64,000 bases of DNA from contig SCSM01000039.1 of NCBI GenBank assembly GCA_004322215.1, positions 1-64,000 on the forward strand, written 5' to 3'. Positions 8,980 to 18,910 of the stretch are shown here, piece by piece (the stretch's first letter is position 1; each line of letters starts with the position of its first letter). The translations under genes and the position numbers were made by a program. The DNA is from Bacteroidota bacterium (GTDB taxonomy: Bacteria > Bacteroidota > Ignavibacteria > Kapaibacteriales > UBA2268). The notes below the pieces were generated by a model. It searched no databases and was not told the DNA's origin. It saw only the letters and a list, made by a program, of their open reading frames with translations.

Positions 8980-11910
8980 TTAAATGTATTTATTAACTAC
9001 TCTAAACAGTTCTTCCTGGTCATAAGGTTTGGAAACGTAATCGGTGCATCCTGAATTAAGGAATTCTTCCCTGTCGCCGAGCATAGCAAAAGCCGTAACA
9101 GCTATAATAGGTGTAATCTTATATTCACTGAGTTTTCTTATTTCCTTAGTTGCCTCTATGCCGTTGGGACCTTTTCCAAGGTTAATATCCATTAAAATCA
9201 AATCATATTTGTTTTTCATAGCACTATTTACTGCCTGAGAAGCATCAGTAGCAATATCTATATTGCAAAAGTCATTTAAAATAGCAGTAGTTAATTGAGC
9301 ACTTACATCGTCATCTTCTACATAAAGTATATATGGTTTCTTCCTGGATTTAATATTGTTTTTGTTCAGTTCTGTTATTGTATTATGTTCATTATTATCA
9401 ATTTCATCGTTTTTCATAAAGCCAATCATTGGCAATATTACAGTGAAAGTCGAACCTTCATTTAGTTTGCTTTTAACAGAAATTGAACCGCCAAGCATTT
9501 CAATATACTTCCTGCAAATAGTCAAACCCAATCCGGTGCCTTCAAAACTCCTGTTAAGTCCTTCGCTGACTTGCCTGAATTCGTCGAAAATTTTATAGTA
9601 ATCTTTTTCATCAATACCAATACCGGTATCTGTAATACTTATGATAATATTTTCCAGATTTTCGGTTATTTCGAGTTTGATATTAACAGTAACACTACCT
9701 TTGGATGTGAATTTGATTGCATTGCTGACAAGATTATTTATTATTTCAGTAATCATTCTCTCATCCGACTGAATCAGCAAGGAACTGTATTCGGATTCCA
9801 ACTTTAATTCAATACCTTTTTTAGCTGCTTCGATTTTACAGAATTCAACGGTATTATAGATAACGTCAGAAACATTGACGAGATGCCTCGATGGTTTTAT
9901 CTCACCGGCTTCAACACGAGACAGATTCAAAATAGAATTCAAAGTATTCATCAGTCTTTTTCCGCTTTTATTAATAACATCGGAAATATCGCGGATAATA
10001 TCAATCTTATCTTCGATGCGTAAGAGTTCTGAAAAACCAAGGATTCCATTCATCGGCGTTCTCAATTCGTGGCTCATATTTGCGAGGAAGCTCGATTTCA
10101 GACGGTTCATTTCTTCTGCTTTTTCTTTTGCCTTAACGATTTCTTCGACAGCTCTTTTTTGTTCGGTAATATCAATCGATAAAATAAATATACCTTCCGG
10201 GATTGGCTGAATACTTAGTTTAAACCATCCTTTAGAACCATCTTCAAAGAAAAATTCGTTTTCCATAAGAATGATTTTTCTTTCTTTTTTACAGAGTTCA
10301 AGATTTCTAAACATATCGGTTTTTTCAATCCCCGGATACACATCCATCATTCTTTTTCCGATAAGTTCATTTTTCGACTTTTTGCCTTGTTTTAAAACAG
10401 TTTCATTAACATAAACATATCGCCAATCATTATCAATAATCTGGCAACCTTCGAACATATTGTCGAGCGTAGAACGATAACGTTCTTCACTTTCAGCAAG
10501 CAATTTGTTTTTGGTTCTTTTCTCGGTTTCATCCTGGAATGCAAGAACTACACCAACTATCTTTCCATCTGAATAATAAATTGGAGCTCCAGTATCCATA
10601 ACAGGAATTTCTTTTCCGCTTTTTGAGATTAAAATCGTATGGTTAGCAAGTTCTTTAACAATTCCTTGTTTTATGACTTTCTGATATGCATTCAATTCCA
10701 TTTCGCCGGTGTCTTCATTTTTAATTGAATAAACTTCATCGAGAGTCCTGCCTCTTGCCTCCCTGAAATTCCAGCCGGTTAAATTTTCTGCCATTGAGTT
10801 AATATATTCTATTCTGCCGTTTGTATCTGTTGTAATAACCCCATCTCCGATACTATCCAAAGTAACTTTGAATTTTTCCTGTGATTGCCATAATTCTTTT
10901 TCTTTGCTATATAAATCCTTATAAATATTTTTATTTCGGCTGCTGTAAATGTAAGAAAATCCTATTCCGGTTAACAGAATCAATATTGACACAAAAGAGC
11001 CGATAACAAATGCGGAAATATTCAAATCCGAATATAATTCACTTTTGTCAACTTTAGTAATCATAAACCATGGAGTATCGGGTATAGGGCGAATATCTGC
11101 CAGTACAACATTATCCTGGTAATCAGTACCCTCGAATATACCTGTATAACCTAAGACGGCACGCACAGCCGGAATATCTTTTCGGGTGACAGGGAGCTTA
11201 AATTTCAAAGCAGTATTATTCAGGAATCGTGTTTCATTCAGATAAAGTACACTATCTTTTTCTCTGCGGACAATCATAGTCTCGGAAGTATGGCTAGGGG
11301 TAGGCCAGGACTGAATTAAAGGATACAGATAATCATAGGGATTAATTCTGAGTACGAAAGCAGCAACCGGGATATTGGCATCATTGAAAACAGGAGCAAT
11401 TAAATCGTAATGAATTTTTTTATGAATTTTGCAATAATATAAATCAGAGAAAATAATCTCTCTTCCCGATATACAATCCAAAATCTTTCCTAAAAGAATT
11501 TCGTTTACTTTATAAGTATTCCCGATGTTCATTATCATATTGCCATTGGGGGCAACAAGGAAAATTCCTTCAAATTTATAAGCATCTTTGTATAATATCA
11601 TTCTGTTTTTCAACGCATTTATAACAGATGAATTATTTGGATTTGCTATTAAATCATTTACAGCTTTTTTTGTAAAAGGAGATTTTGAAAGTACATCAGC
11701 ATTTCCAATCTTCTCTTTTTGCCATTCCACTAACTGCTGAATTTTTAAATCTGCAATTGCTTTTAATTCGTTATGTTTCCTTGTGCGGTAATTGTTTTCC
11801 TGATATTTATAATATAGGTAGCCGCTAATTATGAATAAAATGCTTATTGCAATAATAAAAAATGATATATGTTTCTTTTTGGAAAGGTTAATTTCAAATT
11901 TTAATCCCAT
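8980..11910 (-). CDS. Hybrid sensor histidine kinase (Cache-like sensor, PAS-PAS, HisKA, HATPase, REC)
   Basis: This is a 976-residue inner-membrane sensor. A first transmembrane helix lies near residues 15-33. A periplasmic sensor of about 260 residues follows, resembling double-Cache domains, then a second helix near 297-320. Two PAS domains follow ('[20 protein letters not shown]' and '[13 protein letters not shown]'). The HisKA H-box '[18 protein letters not shown]' and HATPase boxes '[10 protein letters not shown]', 'DTGIGI' and 'GTGLGL' are intact. The protein ends in a receiver domain with 'YVEDDD', phospho-acceptor Asp in 'LILMDINLG', and 'SKPYD'. It stands alone, with no DNA-binding regulator beside it. 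The signal is unknown; Cache domains commonly bind small ligands. Confidence 0.92.
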   Translation of the reverse strand: MGLKFEINLSKKKHISFFIIAISILFIISGYLYYKYQENNYRTRKHNELKAIADLKIQQLVEWQKEKIGNADVLSKSPFTKKAVNDLIANPNNSSVINALKNRMILYKDAYKFEGIFLVAPNGNMIMNIGNTYKVNEILLGKILDCISGREIIFSDLYYCKIHKKIHYDLIAPVFNDANIPVAAFVLRINPYDYLYPLIQSWPTPSHTSETMIVRREKDSVLYLNETRFLNNTALKFKLPVTRKDIPAVRAVLGYTGIFEGTDYQDNVVLADIRPIPDTPWFMITKVDKSELYSDLNISAFVIGSFVSILILLTGIGFSYIYSSRNKNIYKDLYSKEKELWQSQEKFKVTLDSIGDGVITTDTNGRIEYINSMAENLTGWNFREARGRTLDEVYSIKNEDTGEMELNAYQKVIKQGIVKELANHTILISKSGKEIPVMDTGAPIYYSDGKIVGVVLAFQDETEKRTKNKLLAESEERYRSTLDNMFEGCQIIDNDWRYVYVNETVLKQGKKSKNELIGKRMMDVYPGIEKTDMFRNLELCKKERKIILMENEFFFEDGSKGWFKLSIQPIPEGIFILSIDITEQKRAVEEIVKAKEKAEEMNRLKSSFLANMSHELRTPMNGILGFSELLRIEDKIDIIRDISDVINKSGKRLMNTLNSILNLSRVEAGEIKPSRHLVNVSDVIYNTVEFCKIEAAKKGIELKLESEYSSLLIQSDERMITEIINNLVSNAIKFTSKGSVTVNIKLEITENLENIIISITDTGIGIDEKDYYKIFDEFRQVSEGLNRSFEGTGLGLTICRKYIEMLGGSISVKSKLNEGSTFTVILPMIGFMKNDEIDNNEHNTITELNKNNIKSRKKPYILYVEDDDVSAQLTTAILNDFCNIDIATDASQAVNSAMKNKYDLILMDINLGKGPNGIEATKEIRKLSEYKITPIIAVTAFAMLGDREEFLNSGCTDYVSKPYDQEELFRVVNKYI

Positions 11911-12270
11911 AAATCACCTGGTTAAATATTTCTAATCAATAATGATTATTTCATCGAATTCAAATCATACGGTTTGTGGCTATGTTTATTATTTCTCACA
12001 TTTACTAACTATATAAATTATTTTTGTTAATATAATAAATTATATATAACAAAGCAATATATTTTATTGAAATTATTAAAGTTATTTGATATTAGTTACT
12101 TAATATCCTAAAGGATAGTTTTTAGAAAAATAAATCATAGAGCCGTATAATTATTATAAAGATATAATATATGAGGAAGACAGAAAATAAATACATGATT
12201 ATTACCGAATTTCATAAATTGTGAGTGCATTTAATTTGTATAAATTGAAATTCATTTTTTCGGAGGAATT
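11911..12270. other. Gene-free divergent promoter region
   Basis: This AT-rich spacer separates the minus-strand sensor kinase from the plus-strand secreted protein, so it must hold promoters for both. The only structure seen is a small palindrome at 12104-12117 (TATCCTAAAGGATA). A clear Shine-Dalgarno sequence (GGAGG) lies just before the ATG at 12271. No reliable promoter boxes, RNA gene or coding remnant was identified. Confidence 0.5.
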
Positions 12271-13164
12271 ATGAAAATGTATTTTATATTTTTATTATTA
12301 TTAATGTTTGTCAATGTTAGTTATTTACATTCGCAGGTATCCAAAAGTATCCCGAAAGGCACATCCATAGTTGCAGACGGGATAATATCACAGAATGAGT
12401 GGGATGATGCGAATGCCATACAGATAGCTTCTGCAGGAAACAAAACCGTAAGAGTTTTATTCAAGCATAATGGAAATGCACTGATGTTTGCCTTTCTCGA
12501 TAATCTTGGTTCAGCCAATTTCCGATTCCCGGAATTGTTGCTCGATATTAATAATGACAAGAGCCAGCAATGGCAAAATGATGACTGGTGGTTTCATGTC
12601 TCAGCGACAAATTGTTTTCATCGCGGAGCTCCGAACATATATGACAATTGCGAGGATGAGCAGCCAGATTGGGAAGCCAATAATTTCAGTGTTGAATTAC
12701 CTGATACAGTAGAAATTAAAATACCTTTCAGCTTGGTGGAGATGGATTCGAATGTAAAGTATATTGGTATGGCATTCGATGTAACAAATACATTCAATGC
12801 ATGGGAATATTTTCCTTCAAATGCAGATTCCTTAAATCCGTCCACCTGGGCAACAGGAATAATCGAGGCGGAAACTTCGGTAGATAATAAAGATGAACCG
12901 ATTTCCGACCATATTCTGAATTATCCGAATCCATTTACAGTTAGCATTACTTTTAAGTACATTTTAAAAGAGCAAAGGAATGTGCATTTGTCTATTTACA
13001 GTTTATTGGGAGAAGAAATTGCAACACTTGTAAATGAACGGCAAGGTCAGGGTGATTATTTTTACAATTTCATGCCATCAAATCTTATGAAAGGAATTTA
13101 TATATTTAAATTCCAAACAGGAAACAGGATTGAAACGGGTAAGATAGAATTCCAAGGAAATTAA
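12271..13164 (+). CDS. Secreted CBM9-like protein with T9SS sorting domain
   Basis: This 297-residue protein has a signal peptide (MKMYFIFLLLLMFVNVSYLHSQ). A domain of about 170 residues resembles the carbohydrate-binding-module-9 / heme-binding DOMON-like fold: it begins 'IVADGIISQNEWDDANAIQI' and includes 'KVLFKHNGNALMFAF'-like strands and 'LLDINNDKSQQWQNDDWW'. The C-terminal T9SS domain starts at 'ILNYPNPFTVSITFKY' and ends 'KGIYIFKFQTGNRIETGKI'. A GGAGG ribosome-binding site supports the start. A secreted binding or surface role is likely; the ligand is unknown. Confidence 0.75.
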   Translation: MKMYFIFLLLLMFVNVSYLHSQVSKSIPKGTSIVADGIISQNEWDDANAIQIASAGNKTVRVLFKHNGNALMFAFLDNLGSANFRFPELLLDINNDKSQQWQNDDWWFHVSATNCFHRGAPNIYDNCEDEQPDWEANNFSVELPDTVEIKIPFSLVEMDSNVKYIGMAFDVTNTFNAWEYFPSNADSLNPSTWATGIIEAETSVDNKDEPISDHILNYPNPFTVSITFKYILKEQRNVHLSIYSLLGEEIATLVNERQGQGDYFYNFMPSNLMKGIYIFKFQTGNRIETGKIEFQGN

Positions 13165-13282
13165 TAATAATAAAATTTGAAGTTTATTTGTTAAATTAAA
13201 ATTAATAAAAGAAAATAACTAATTAAGTTAGATGTCTTAAAATTTGTATTCATGATAATAAATAAAATCTATTTAATATGGT

Positions 13283-13888
13283 ATGAAAATAATAATAATT
13301 CTGTTTTCTATTCTTTTGTCATGTGGATTACTTTTTTCTCAAAACGAAGTCCGTTGCGGCAACGGAAGATGGAATGTAAAAATTCTCGCTGATAAAGAGG
13401 CAAAAGACATAAACTTTAAACCGAAGGATATTGGCTTTAAAGAATTGAAAAAATTCGATAAAAAAATCAAACTGTCAAAAAAAGACGGGGATGAGCAAAG
13501 AGAAAGATTGGATGATGAAAAACAAGTTTACAGAATAACAGGTTTTTTAAAGGAGTGGGATGAGAAAAACGATTTCGATTACCATTTGATTATATTATTA
13601 GATTATGACAATTCAATCGTATGCGAAATTCCTTCCCCCGATTCCTGTCCGGAAGTTAAGCGCACAAGATTTGCAGAACAATACAATAAATGCCGAAATA
13701 CTGTTATGTCATTAACAACCAAACACGGCAACAACAAGGATAAAGAAAGAACACATATATTGAAACACAAAGTAAAAGTTGAAATTGAGGGTGTTCTCTT
13801 TCATGATTTAAAGCATAAAAAAGTGAAAGGTGCTATGCCTCATTTTCTCGAACTGCACCCTGTATTAAATATCAAAATAATAGAATAA
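13283..13888 (+). CDS. Conserved secreted hypothetical protein ('ELHPVL' family)
   Basis: This 201-residue protein has a signal peptide (MKIIIILFSILLSCGLLFSQ) and a mature start 'NEVRCGNGRWNVKILAD'. Conserved points are 'VYRITGFLKEWDEKNDFDYHLII', 'CEIPSPDSCPE' and a C-terminal 'MPHFLELHPVLNIKI'. I recognise this as a widespread uncharacterised secreted family in which a DYHLV-type strand and a terminal ELHPV motif recur. No catalytic residues can be assigned. It follows the CBM9-like gene by about 120 bp and may be cotranscribed. Confidence 0.65.
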   Translation: MKIIIILFSILLSCGLLFSQNEVRCGNGRWNVKILADKEAKDINFKPKDIGFKELKKFDKKIKLSKKDGDEQRERLDDEKQVYRITGFLKEWDEKNDFDYHLIILLDYDNSIVCEIPSPDSCPEVKRTRFAEQYNKCRNTVMSLTTKHGNNKDKERTHILKHKVKVEIEGVLFHDLKHKKVKGAMPHFLELHPVLNIKIIE

Positions 13889-14037
13889 AATTATATTACG
13901 TCGTTCCTGTCAGCTATTCACATTATCGCAAAGATATAATATTATCTTAAAAACCACCTGTAATATTTATACATATATTTCGTAAATCAATTCCTAATTT
14001 AGCACATTGGAAAATTAATAATTAATAAAATATTATT

Positions 14038-14517
14038 GTGAAAACGGAAGGAACAAGAGAGAGGACAAAAAAGATTGTCGCTAAGAACCGCAAAGCATAT
14101 CATGACTTTGAAGTGATACAGACTTTTGAGGCAGGCATTGCTTTGCAGGGAACTGAGGTGAAATCTATCCGTCAGGGCAAAATCAGCTTACAGGAGGCGT
14201 ATGCTTCATTCAAAAGCGTCGAAAGTTTCGAGTTATATCTTCTGAATTTTCACATCAGCCCTTATGATTTCGGGAATATTGCAAATCACGAGCCGAAGCG
14301 TCCACGTAAGCTGTTACTCACCCAAAGGGAATTGAAGAAAATTAAAGTGGCTGTGCAGGAAAAGGGGCTCACTCTAATTCCTCTCGGTATATATTTTTCG
14401 GGGCCATATGTAAAAATTGAAATCGGACTTGTTAGAGCAAAAAGAAAATATGACAAGAGAGAAGCAGTAAAAGAAAGAGAAAGCGAAAGAGAGATAAGGA
14501 AGAAGTTCAGAGTGTGA
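14038..14517 (+). CDS. smpB: SsrA-binding protein SmpB
   Basis: The 159-residue product matches SmpB from end to end: 'KNRKAYHDFEVIQTFEAGIALQGTEVKSIRQGKISLQEAYA', 'HISPYDFGNIANHEPKRPRKLLL' and the basic C-terminal tail 'RAKRKYDKREAVKERESEREIRKKF'. SmpB binds tmRNA and delivers it to stalled ribosomes for trans-translation. The start is a GTG at 14038; no in-frame ATG precedes the conserved N-terminus. The tmRNA gene (ssrA) was not found nearby. Confidence 0.96.
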   Translation: MKTEGTRERTKKIVAKNRKAYHDFEVIQTFEAGIALQGTEVKSIRQGKISLQEAYASFKSVESFELYLLNFHISPYDFGNIANHEPKRPRKLLLTQRELKKIKVAVQEKGLTLIPLGIYFSGPYVKIEIGLVRAKRKYDKREAVKERESEREIRKKFRV

Positions 14518-14530
14518 AAAATTGTTTATG

Positions 14531-14696
14531 TCAGGAGTAACTCCTGATATGGTCTATTTATTTATTTGAATAGCCACTACTTTTAAGTAGTGGTAAAGTT
14601 GAATAGTATAAAACTGGATTTAACCCCTAACCTAAAAGTGACTAAAGTCGGATGGAGCATTTACCGAACTCCACTATCTGAAGATAGTGGCTATTC
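14531..14696. repeat. Cluster of palindromic hairpins with 13-bp terminal inverted repeats
   Basis: The smpB-tyrS gap holds hairpin TCAGGAGT-A-ACTCCTGA (14531-14547), CCACTACTTTTAAGTAGTGG (14574-14593), GACTAAAGTC (14640-14649) and CCACTATCTGAAGATAGTGG (14671-14690). The segment 14568-14696 begins GAATAGCCACTA and ends TAGTGGCTATTC, a terminal inverted repeat enclosing a 129-bp unit. There is no coding potential. This looks like a REP- or MITE-type non-autonomous element. None of the hairpins is followed by a convincing T-run, so termination is not the obvious role. Confidence 0.7.
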
Positions 14697-14776
14697 ATCC
14701 AATAAAAATTAAAATTGAAATAGTATAATTTCTTAAATTTATAAATCTTATTTATTTCATTACATAAATTATAAGG

Positions 14777-15997
14777 ATGAAAATGTTTCCTACTCTGAAT
14801 GAGCAGATGGATTTGATTCGCTCAGGTGCGGTTGAGATTATTCCCGAGGACGAGCTTGTTAAAAAAATTGAAATTTCGATTAAAAAGAATAAGCCGCTTA
14901 TCATCAAGCTTGGCTGTGACCCGAGTAAACCCGATTTGCACATTGGTCACGCAGTAGTATTGCATAAGATGAGGCAGTTCCAGGATTTGGGACATCATGC
15001 TTTACTCATCATCGGTGATTTCACGGGAATGATTGGCGATCCGACAGGTAAGAATGTTACCAGGCCTCATCTCTCTTTGGAAGAGACAAGAATCAACGGA
15101 CAGTCATATCTCGAGCAGGCAACGATGGTGCTTGCGAAAGATGAGCTTGAAGTGAGGTATAATTCCGAGTGGCTTGGGAAAATGTCATTCAGGGATGTGA
15201 TTGAGCTTGCGGCTAAATACACTGTAGCACAGCTTCTCGAACGGGATGATTTCAGCAAAAGATATAAATCGGGACAGCCAATCAGCGTTCATGAACTGCT
15301 CTATCCTCTGGCACAGGCAATGGATTCGGCGGCGATTCATTCGGATGTGGAACTTGGCGGTACAGACCAGAAATTCAACCTGCTTGTCGGTAGGGAAATA
15401 CAGAAAGCATATAATATGCCGCCTCAGGTAATACTCACGATGCCTCTGCTGGAGGGGACTGATGGAATAGAGAAGATGAGCAAGTCGTATAACAATTACA
15501 TTGCATTCAATGACAGCCCAAGAGATATATTCGGTAAGGTAATGTCCATTCCCGATAATCTGATTGTCCGCTACTTCAGATATGGAGCACGTGCAACGGA
15601 AAAAGATATAAAGGAAATGGAAGAACAGCTAAAGTCGGATTCATTCAATCCGCGTGATGCAAAAGTCAGAACTGCAAAAGCAATCGTTGCAATATATCAT
15701 GGCGAAGAAGCGGGGGAAAATGCACTCGCGGAGTTTGACAAAATTTTCAAAAACAAAGACATACCCGATGAAATAGAAGAAATGAAATTGGATTTACCTT
15801 CACCCGTTCAGCCATTGATGGATGTGCTTGTTCTGACAAACCTCGTTCCCTCGAAGAAAGAGGCAAAGCGCCTCATAGAGCAGGGCGGAGTAATGCTCGA
15901 CGGCGAAAAGGTGAGTGATTTCCGTGCAGAAATAGATTTATCTAAAGAAAGATTATTGAAGGTAGGAAAGAGAAAATTTTTGAAGGTAATGATTTAA
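14777..15997 (+). CDS. tyrS: Tyrosyl-tRNA synthetase
   Basis: The 406-residue product is a class I aminoacyl-tRNA synthetase of the TyrRS family. It has 'LGCDPSKPDLHIGHAV' (HIGH motif, about residues 42-57), tyrosine-pocket strands ('ELGGTDQKFNLLVGR') and 'EKMSKSYNN' (KMSKS loop, about residue 233). A C-terminal S4 RNA-binding domain ends '...EAKRLIEQGGVMLDGEKVSD'. It charges tRNA-Tyr in the cytoplasm. It sits 16 bp upstream of an unrelated secreted-protein gene and may share a transcript with it. Confidence 0.97.
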   Translation: MKMFPTLNEQMDLIRSGAVEIIPEDELVKKIEISIKKNKPLIIKLGCDPSKPDLHIGHAVVLHKMRQFQDLGHHALLIIGDFTGMIGDPTGKNVTRPHLSLEETRINGQSYLEQATMVLAKDELEVRYNSEWLGKMSFRDVIELAAKYTVAQLLERDDFSKRYKSGQPISVHELLYPLAQAMDSAAIHSDVELGGTDQKFNLLVGREIQKAYNMPPQVILTMPLLEGTDGIEKMSKSYNNYIAFNDSPRDIFGKVMSIPDNLIVRYFRYGARATEKDIKEMEEQLKSDSFNPRDAKVRTAKAIVAIYHGEEAGENALAEFDKIFKNKDIPDEIEEMKLDLPSPVQPLMDVLVLTNLVPSKKEAKRLIEQGGVMLDGEKVSDFRAEIDLSKERLLKVGKRKFLKVMI

Positions 15998-16013
15998 TGA
16001 ACCAGGGAACAGA

Positions 16014-17144
16014 ATGTTAAGAATTATTAAAATAGTTATATTTTTTGTTCTGATTTCAAATTCAATTCATGCTAATGATGATTTCGATTCCTGCAATTGT
16101 GAAGTGGACAGGATATTATCTACTTTTGAAAAGTATAAATCAAAATATATTTTAGTCCTTAAAGATTCTATAAGAATTTCCTTATTTAGAGACTCGATAT
16201 ATGAAAAAAATAAAATAGGAGAAAGTGATATTGATTTGGATAAATTTACTTATTATATAAATCCAATATTAAAACTTAATAAGGAAGCAGAAATATATAA
16301 TGATACCATTAATTTTTGCAAATATTTTGAAATAGATACCGTTACTTTTGGCTGTGAAGCTGGTTTATTTTTAAATGATTCATTATATTTTTATTGCAAA
16401 TTGGGTGAATTTGATTGCAATAATAATCCTATACATCTCAAACTAATGCATCATTATTATTATTTTAATGAGCACAATCTTAATGTAAGATCTAAATGGT
16501 ATAAATCCCATAAAAAACGATTTTATACAGACTTACAAATGAAATTTATTCTTAAAGGATATCCCGCAATTTTCTTTCTAATAAATAATAATAATTTACT
16601 AATTAGAGATTATTCAAATCCTGAAAAGATTGATCATGATAATACCTGTAATGAATTAAGGGAATTATATAAAAGCAAATGGACTAGAATTTTAGTTAAA
16701 ACTTGTCAAGAAAAATCAAATTATATATATGGTAGTTTTAATACGGTTACTTCTACCTTTTCAGACTTTCTAAAAACTCAAGTTAATCAAAATGGCTTAT
16801 CTATAACTAACGAAGTTAACAGCAGAGATGAAGTAGATATAGATGAGTATGTTGACTTTTGGAATATTTTTGGTATTAATTCCAAAAAAATAAATGGTAT
16901 TAATGATATGAATTTTTCTTCTCTTAGAGGTGCATTAAATGAAGGGCCTGTTTTTGCATCTTATAGAATTGGTCCCACATCTAAATCTATTATCATTAAT
17001 GCTTTTCAAGCATGGGATGATGGAACTTTTAAATTTTATTTTGTCAATGATAATAATTCTAAAAGTAATAAGAATGAAAGTATTCAAGAAACAGATAATT
17101 TAGATATTTTTGATAGATTGATTGGTTGGCAATTATATAAATAA
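16014..17144 (+). CDS. Secreted protein of unknown function, possible degenerate papain-like fold
   Basis: This 376-residue protein has a signal peptide (MLRIIKIVIFFVLISNSIHA) and very AT-rich codon use (many ATA, TTA, AAT, AAA codons) compared with flanking tyrS and the amidohydrolase. I do not recognise a family over the first 240 residues. The C-terminal third carries 'CQEKSNYIYGSFNTVTSTF', which recalls the 'Q..SN.CWAA' start of papain-like C39/AvrRpt2-type peptidases, and later 'ALNEGPVFASYRIG' and 'AWDDGTFKFYFVND', which recall the His strand and its 'G...NDP' end. The expected catalytic Cys and His are not there, so it would be inactive if this reading is right. The fold assignment is speculative. 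Confidence 0.55.
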   Translation: MLRIIKIVIFFVLISNSIHANDDFDSCNCEVDRILSTFEKYKSKYILVLKDSIRISLFRDSIYEKNKIGESDIDLDKFTYYINPILKLNKEAEIYNDTINFCKYFEIDTVTFGCEAGLFLNDSLYFYCKLGEFDCNNNPIHLKLMHHYYYFNEHNLNVRSKWYKSHKKRFYTDLQMKFILKGYPAIFFLINNNNLLIRDYSNPEKIDHDNTCNELRELYKSKWTRILVKTCQEKSNYIYGSFNTVTSTFSDFLKTQVNQNGLSITNEVNSRDEVDIDEYVDFWNIFGINSKKINGINDMNFSSLRGALNEGPVFASYRIGPTSKSIIINAFQAWDDGTFKFYFVNDNNSKSNKNESIQETDNLDIFDRLIGWQLYK

Positions 17145-17156
17145 AATAATCTTATT

Positions 17157-18878
17157 ATGAAAATTTTAATTAAAATATTTTTATTTTTTATTTTATCCAT
17201 ATCTTTATCCTCCCAGGAATACAAGGTAATCACTGGCGGGACAGTCATCAATACAAATGGGACGGGTGTGATTGAAGATGCTGTGATTATCATAAAAGAT
17301 TCCGTAATTGTCGAAGTCGGGAAAAATATAAAGGATAAGATTCCGCAGAATTCGGAAGTCATAGAAGCAGGCGGGAAGTTTATCATTCCCGGTTTGATTG
17401 ACAGCCACATTCATTTTTTTCAGTCAGGTGGACTTTACACAAGACCTGATGCAATTGACCTGAGACAGCGTCTTCCGTACGCAAGTGAATTGAAATGGAT
17501 TCGCAATAATATTGATGATGTATTCAAAAGGTACATCAGGTGCGGCATTACATCTGTAGTTGACCTCGGTGGTCCATTCTGGAATTTTGATATAAGGGAT
17601 TATTCCAAAACTGCTGAAATTGCACCGAGAGTGTTTATCACAGGACCGCTAATCTCTTCTTATGAGCCGGAAAAATTGAAAAGTGATGACCTTGCGATTA
17701 TAAAAGTAACTACCAAAGATGAGGCATTGAAGCTTGCCAAAAAAATCATGGAACAACAGCCGGACTTCATGAAAATCTGGTATATAGTGGGAAGGGATGG
17801 ATGGTCTTCCGAAAATGATTTTTTCCCTATTGTGAAGGCAGTTGCAGATGAATCGCACAAAAAAGGATTGCCTCTCTATGTCCATGCAACCGAGCTCGAG
17901 ACAGCTAAGAAAGCCATGCAGGCAGGTGCGGATGTGCTTGTCCATATAATTCGTGATAAAGATGTTGATGATGAATTTATTGCACTTGCAAAAAAGAATA
18001 ATGTAGTGATTATACCCACCTTGTGGGTTTTTAAATCCTACGAATCTGTTTTCACAAAGCAGCTCAAACTGCTCCCGATTGAGTACTGGTTTGGCAATCC
18101 GAAAATCATAAGTTCATTTTTCGACATGGCAGAACTGTCATTCGATGAACTCGGCGAAAGGCAAAGGAAACTGCTCGTTGACATGAAACCAATCGAGATT
18201 GATTCAATCTGGCTGAGAAATCTGAGGAGATTCAGGGATGCAGGTATAACTATTGCAGTCGGTACAGATGCTGGTAATATTGGAGTTCTGCATGGACCTT
18301 CGATTTACCACGAGTTTGAATATATGTCAATGACAGGGCTTACAAATCATGAATTATTAGTTGATGCGACTTACAATGCAGCGAAAATGCTCAGAAAAGA
18401 AAAACAGCTTGGCTCAATCGAAAAGGGTAAATTGGCTGACCTTGTTATACTCAATTCAAATCCATTGGATGACATACAGAACACAAGCGATATATCAGTT
18501 GTAATAAAGAATGGAAAGATTTTTGTACCTGACAGCGTTCTCCCCAAAAAGCCCGAAGACATAGCACAGGTGCAGTTGAATGCGTACAACGCAAGGGACA
18601 TTGAATCATTCCTGTCGGCATACACAGATGATGTCGAGGTATTTCTTTTTCCTGATACATTCAGGTATAAAGGCAAAGAGGAAATGAGGAAAGTATATTC
18701 TGCATTTTTCGACAAAGCTCCAAGTCTGCACTGTAAGCTACTCAACAGAATCGTTAAAGGGAATTATGTCATAGACCGTGAGTTTATAACCGGTGTTCCG
18801 GGACGTGAAAACATCAATGCAGTAGCCATATATGAGGCGGAAGGCGGATTAATCAAGAAGGTGTGGTTTTTACCGTGA
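17157..18878 (+). CDS. Secreted amidohydrolase with C-terminal SnoaL-like domain
   Basis: This 573-residue protein has an N-terminal signal (MKILIKIFLFFILSISLSSQ). The amidohydrolase barrel shows 'GLIDSHIHFF' (metal ligands H84 and H86), 'LPLYVHATELETAKKAM', 'ADVLVHI' and 'VGTDAGN' (metal-binding Asp), and ends with 'GKLADLVILNSNPLDDI'. This pattern matches the imidazolonepropionase-like/prolidase-type exported amidohydrolases. Residues from about 465 to the end ('LNAYNARDIESFLSAYTDDVEVF' ... 'GLIKKVWFL') form an added NTF2/SnoaL-like domain. The substrate is unknown; periplasmic hydrolysis of a cyclic amide or dipeptide is plausible. Confidence 0.87.
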   Translation: MKILIKIFLFFILSISLSSQEYKVITGGTVINTNGTGVIEDAVIIIKDSVIVEVGKNIKDKIPQNSEVIEAGGKFIIPGLIDSHIHFFQSGGLYTRPDAIDLRQRLPYASELKWIRNNIDDVFKRYIRCGITSVVDLGGPFWNFDIRDYSKTAEIAPRVFITGPLISSYEPEKLKSDDLAIIKVTTKDEALKLAKKIMEQQPDFMKIWYIVGRDGWSSENDFFPIVKAVADESHKKGLPLYVHATELETAKKAMQAGADVLVHIIRDKDVDDEFIALAKKNNVVIIPTLWVFKSYESVFTKQLKLLPIEYWFGNPKIISSFFDMAELSFDELGERQRKLLVDMKPIEIDSIWLRNLRRFRDAGITIAVGTDAGNIGVLHGPSIYHEFEYMSMTGLTNHELLVDATYNAAKMLRKEKQLGSIEKGKLADLVILNSNPLDDIQNTSDISVVIKNGKIFVPDSVLPKKPEDIAQVQLNAYNARDIESFLSAYTDDVEVFLFPDTFRYKGKEEMRKVYSAFFDKAPSLHCKLLNRIVKGNYVIDREFITGVPGRENINAVAIYEAEGGLIKKVWFLP

Positions 18879-18910
18879 GGTTGATTATTAAGTTTAGTTA
18901 ACAATAAAAA

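Noticed and set aside
8980-11910. Sensor kinase and the response regulator at 53635 as a cognate pair
   Set aside because: They are over 40 kb apart, and the kinase already has its own receiver domain; nothing in the sequence links them.
13889-14776. tmRNA gene expected near smpB
   Set aside because: No tRNA-like ends or tag reading frame were recognised in the flanks; the space downstream is filled by palindromic repeats.
14531-14776. T-box or other riboswitch leader for tyrS
   Set aside because: The hairpins are simple perfect palindromes with 1-2 base loops, no T-box sequence or terminator/antiterminator pair was seen, and the terminal inverted repeats fit a mobile unit better.
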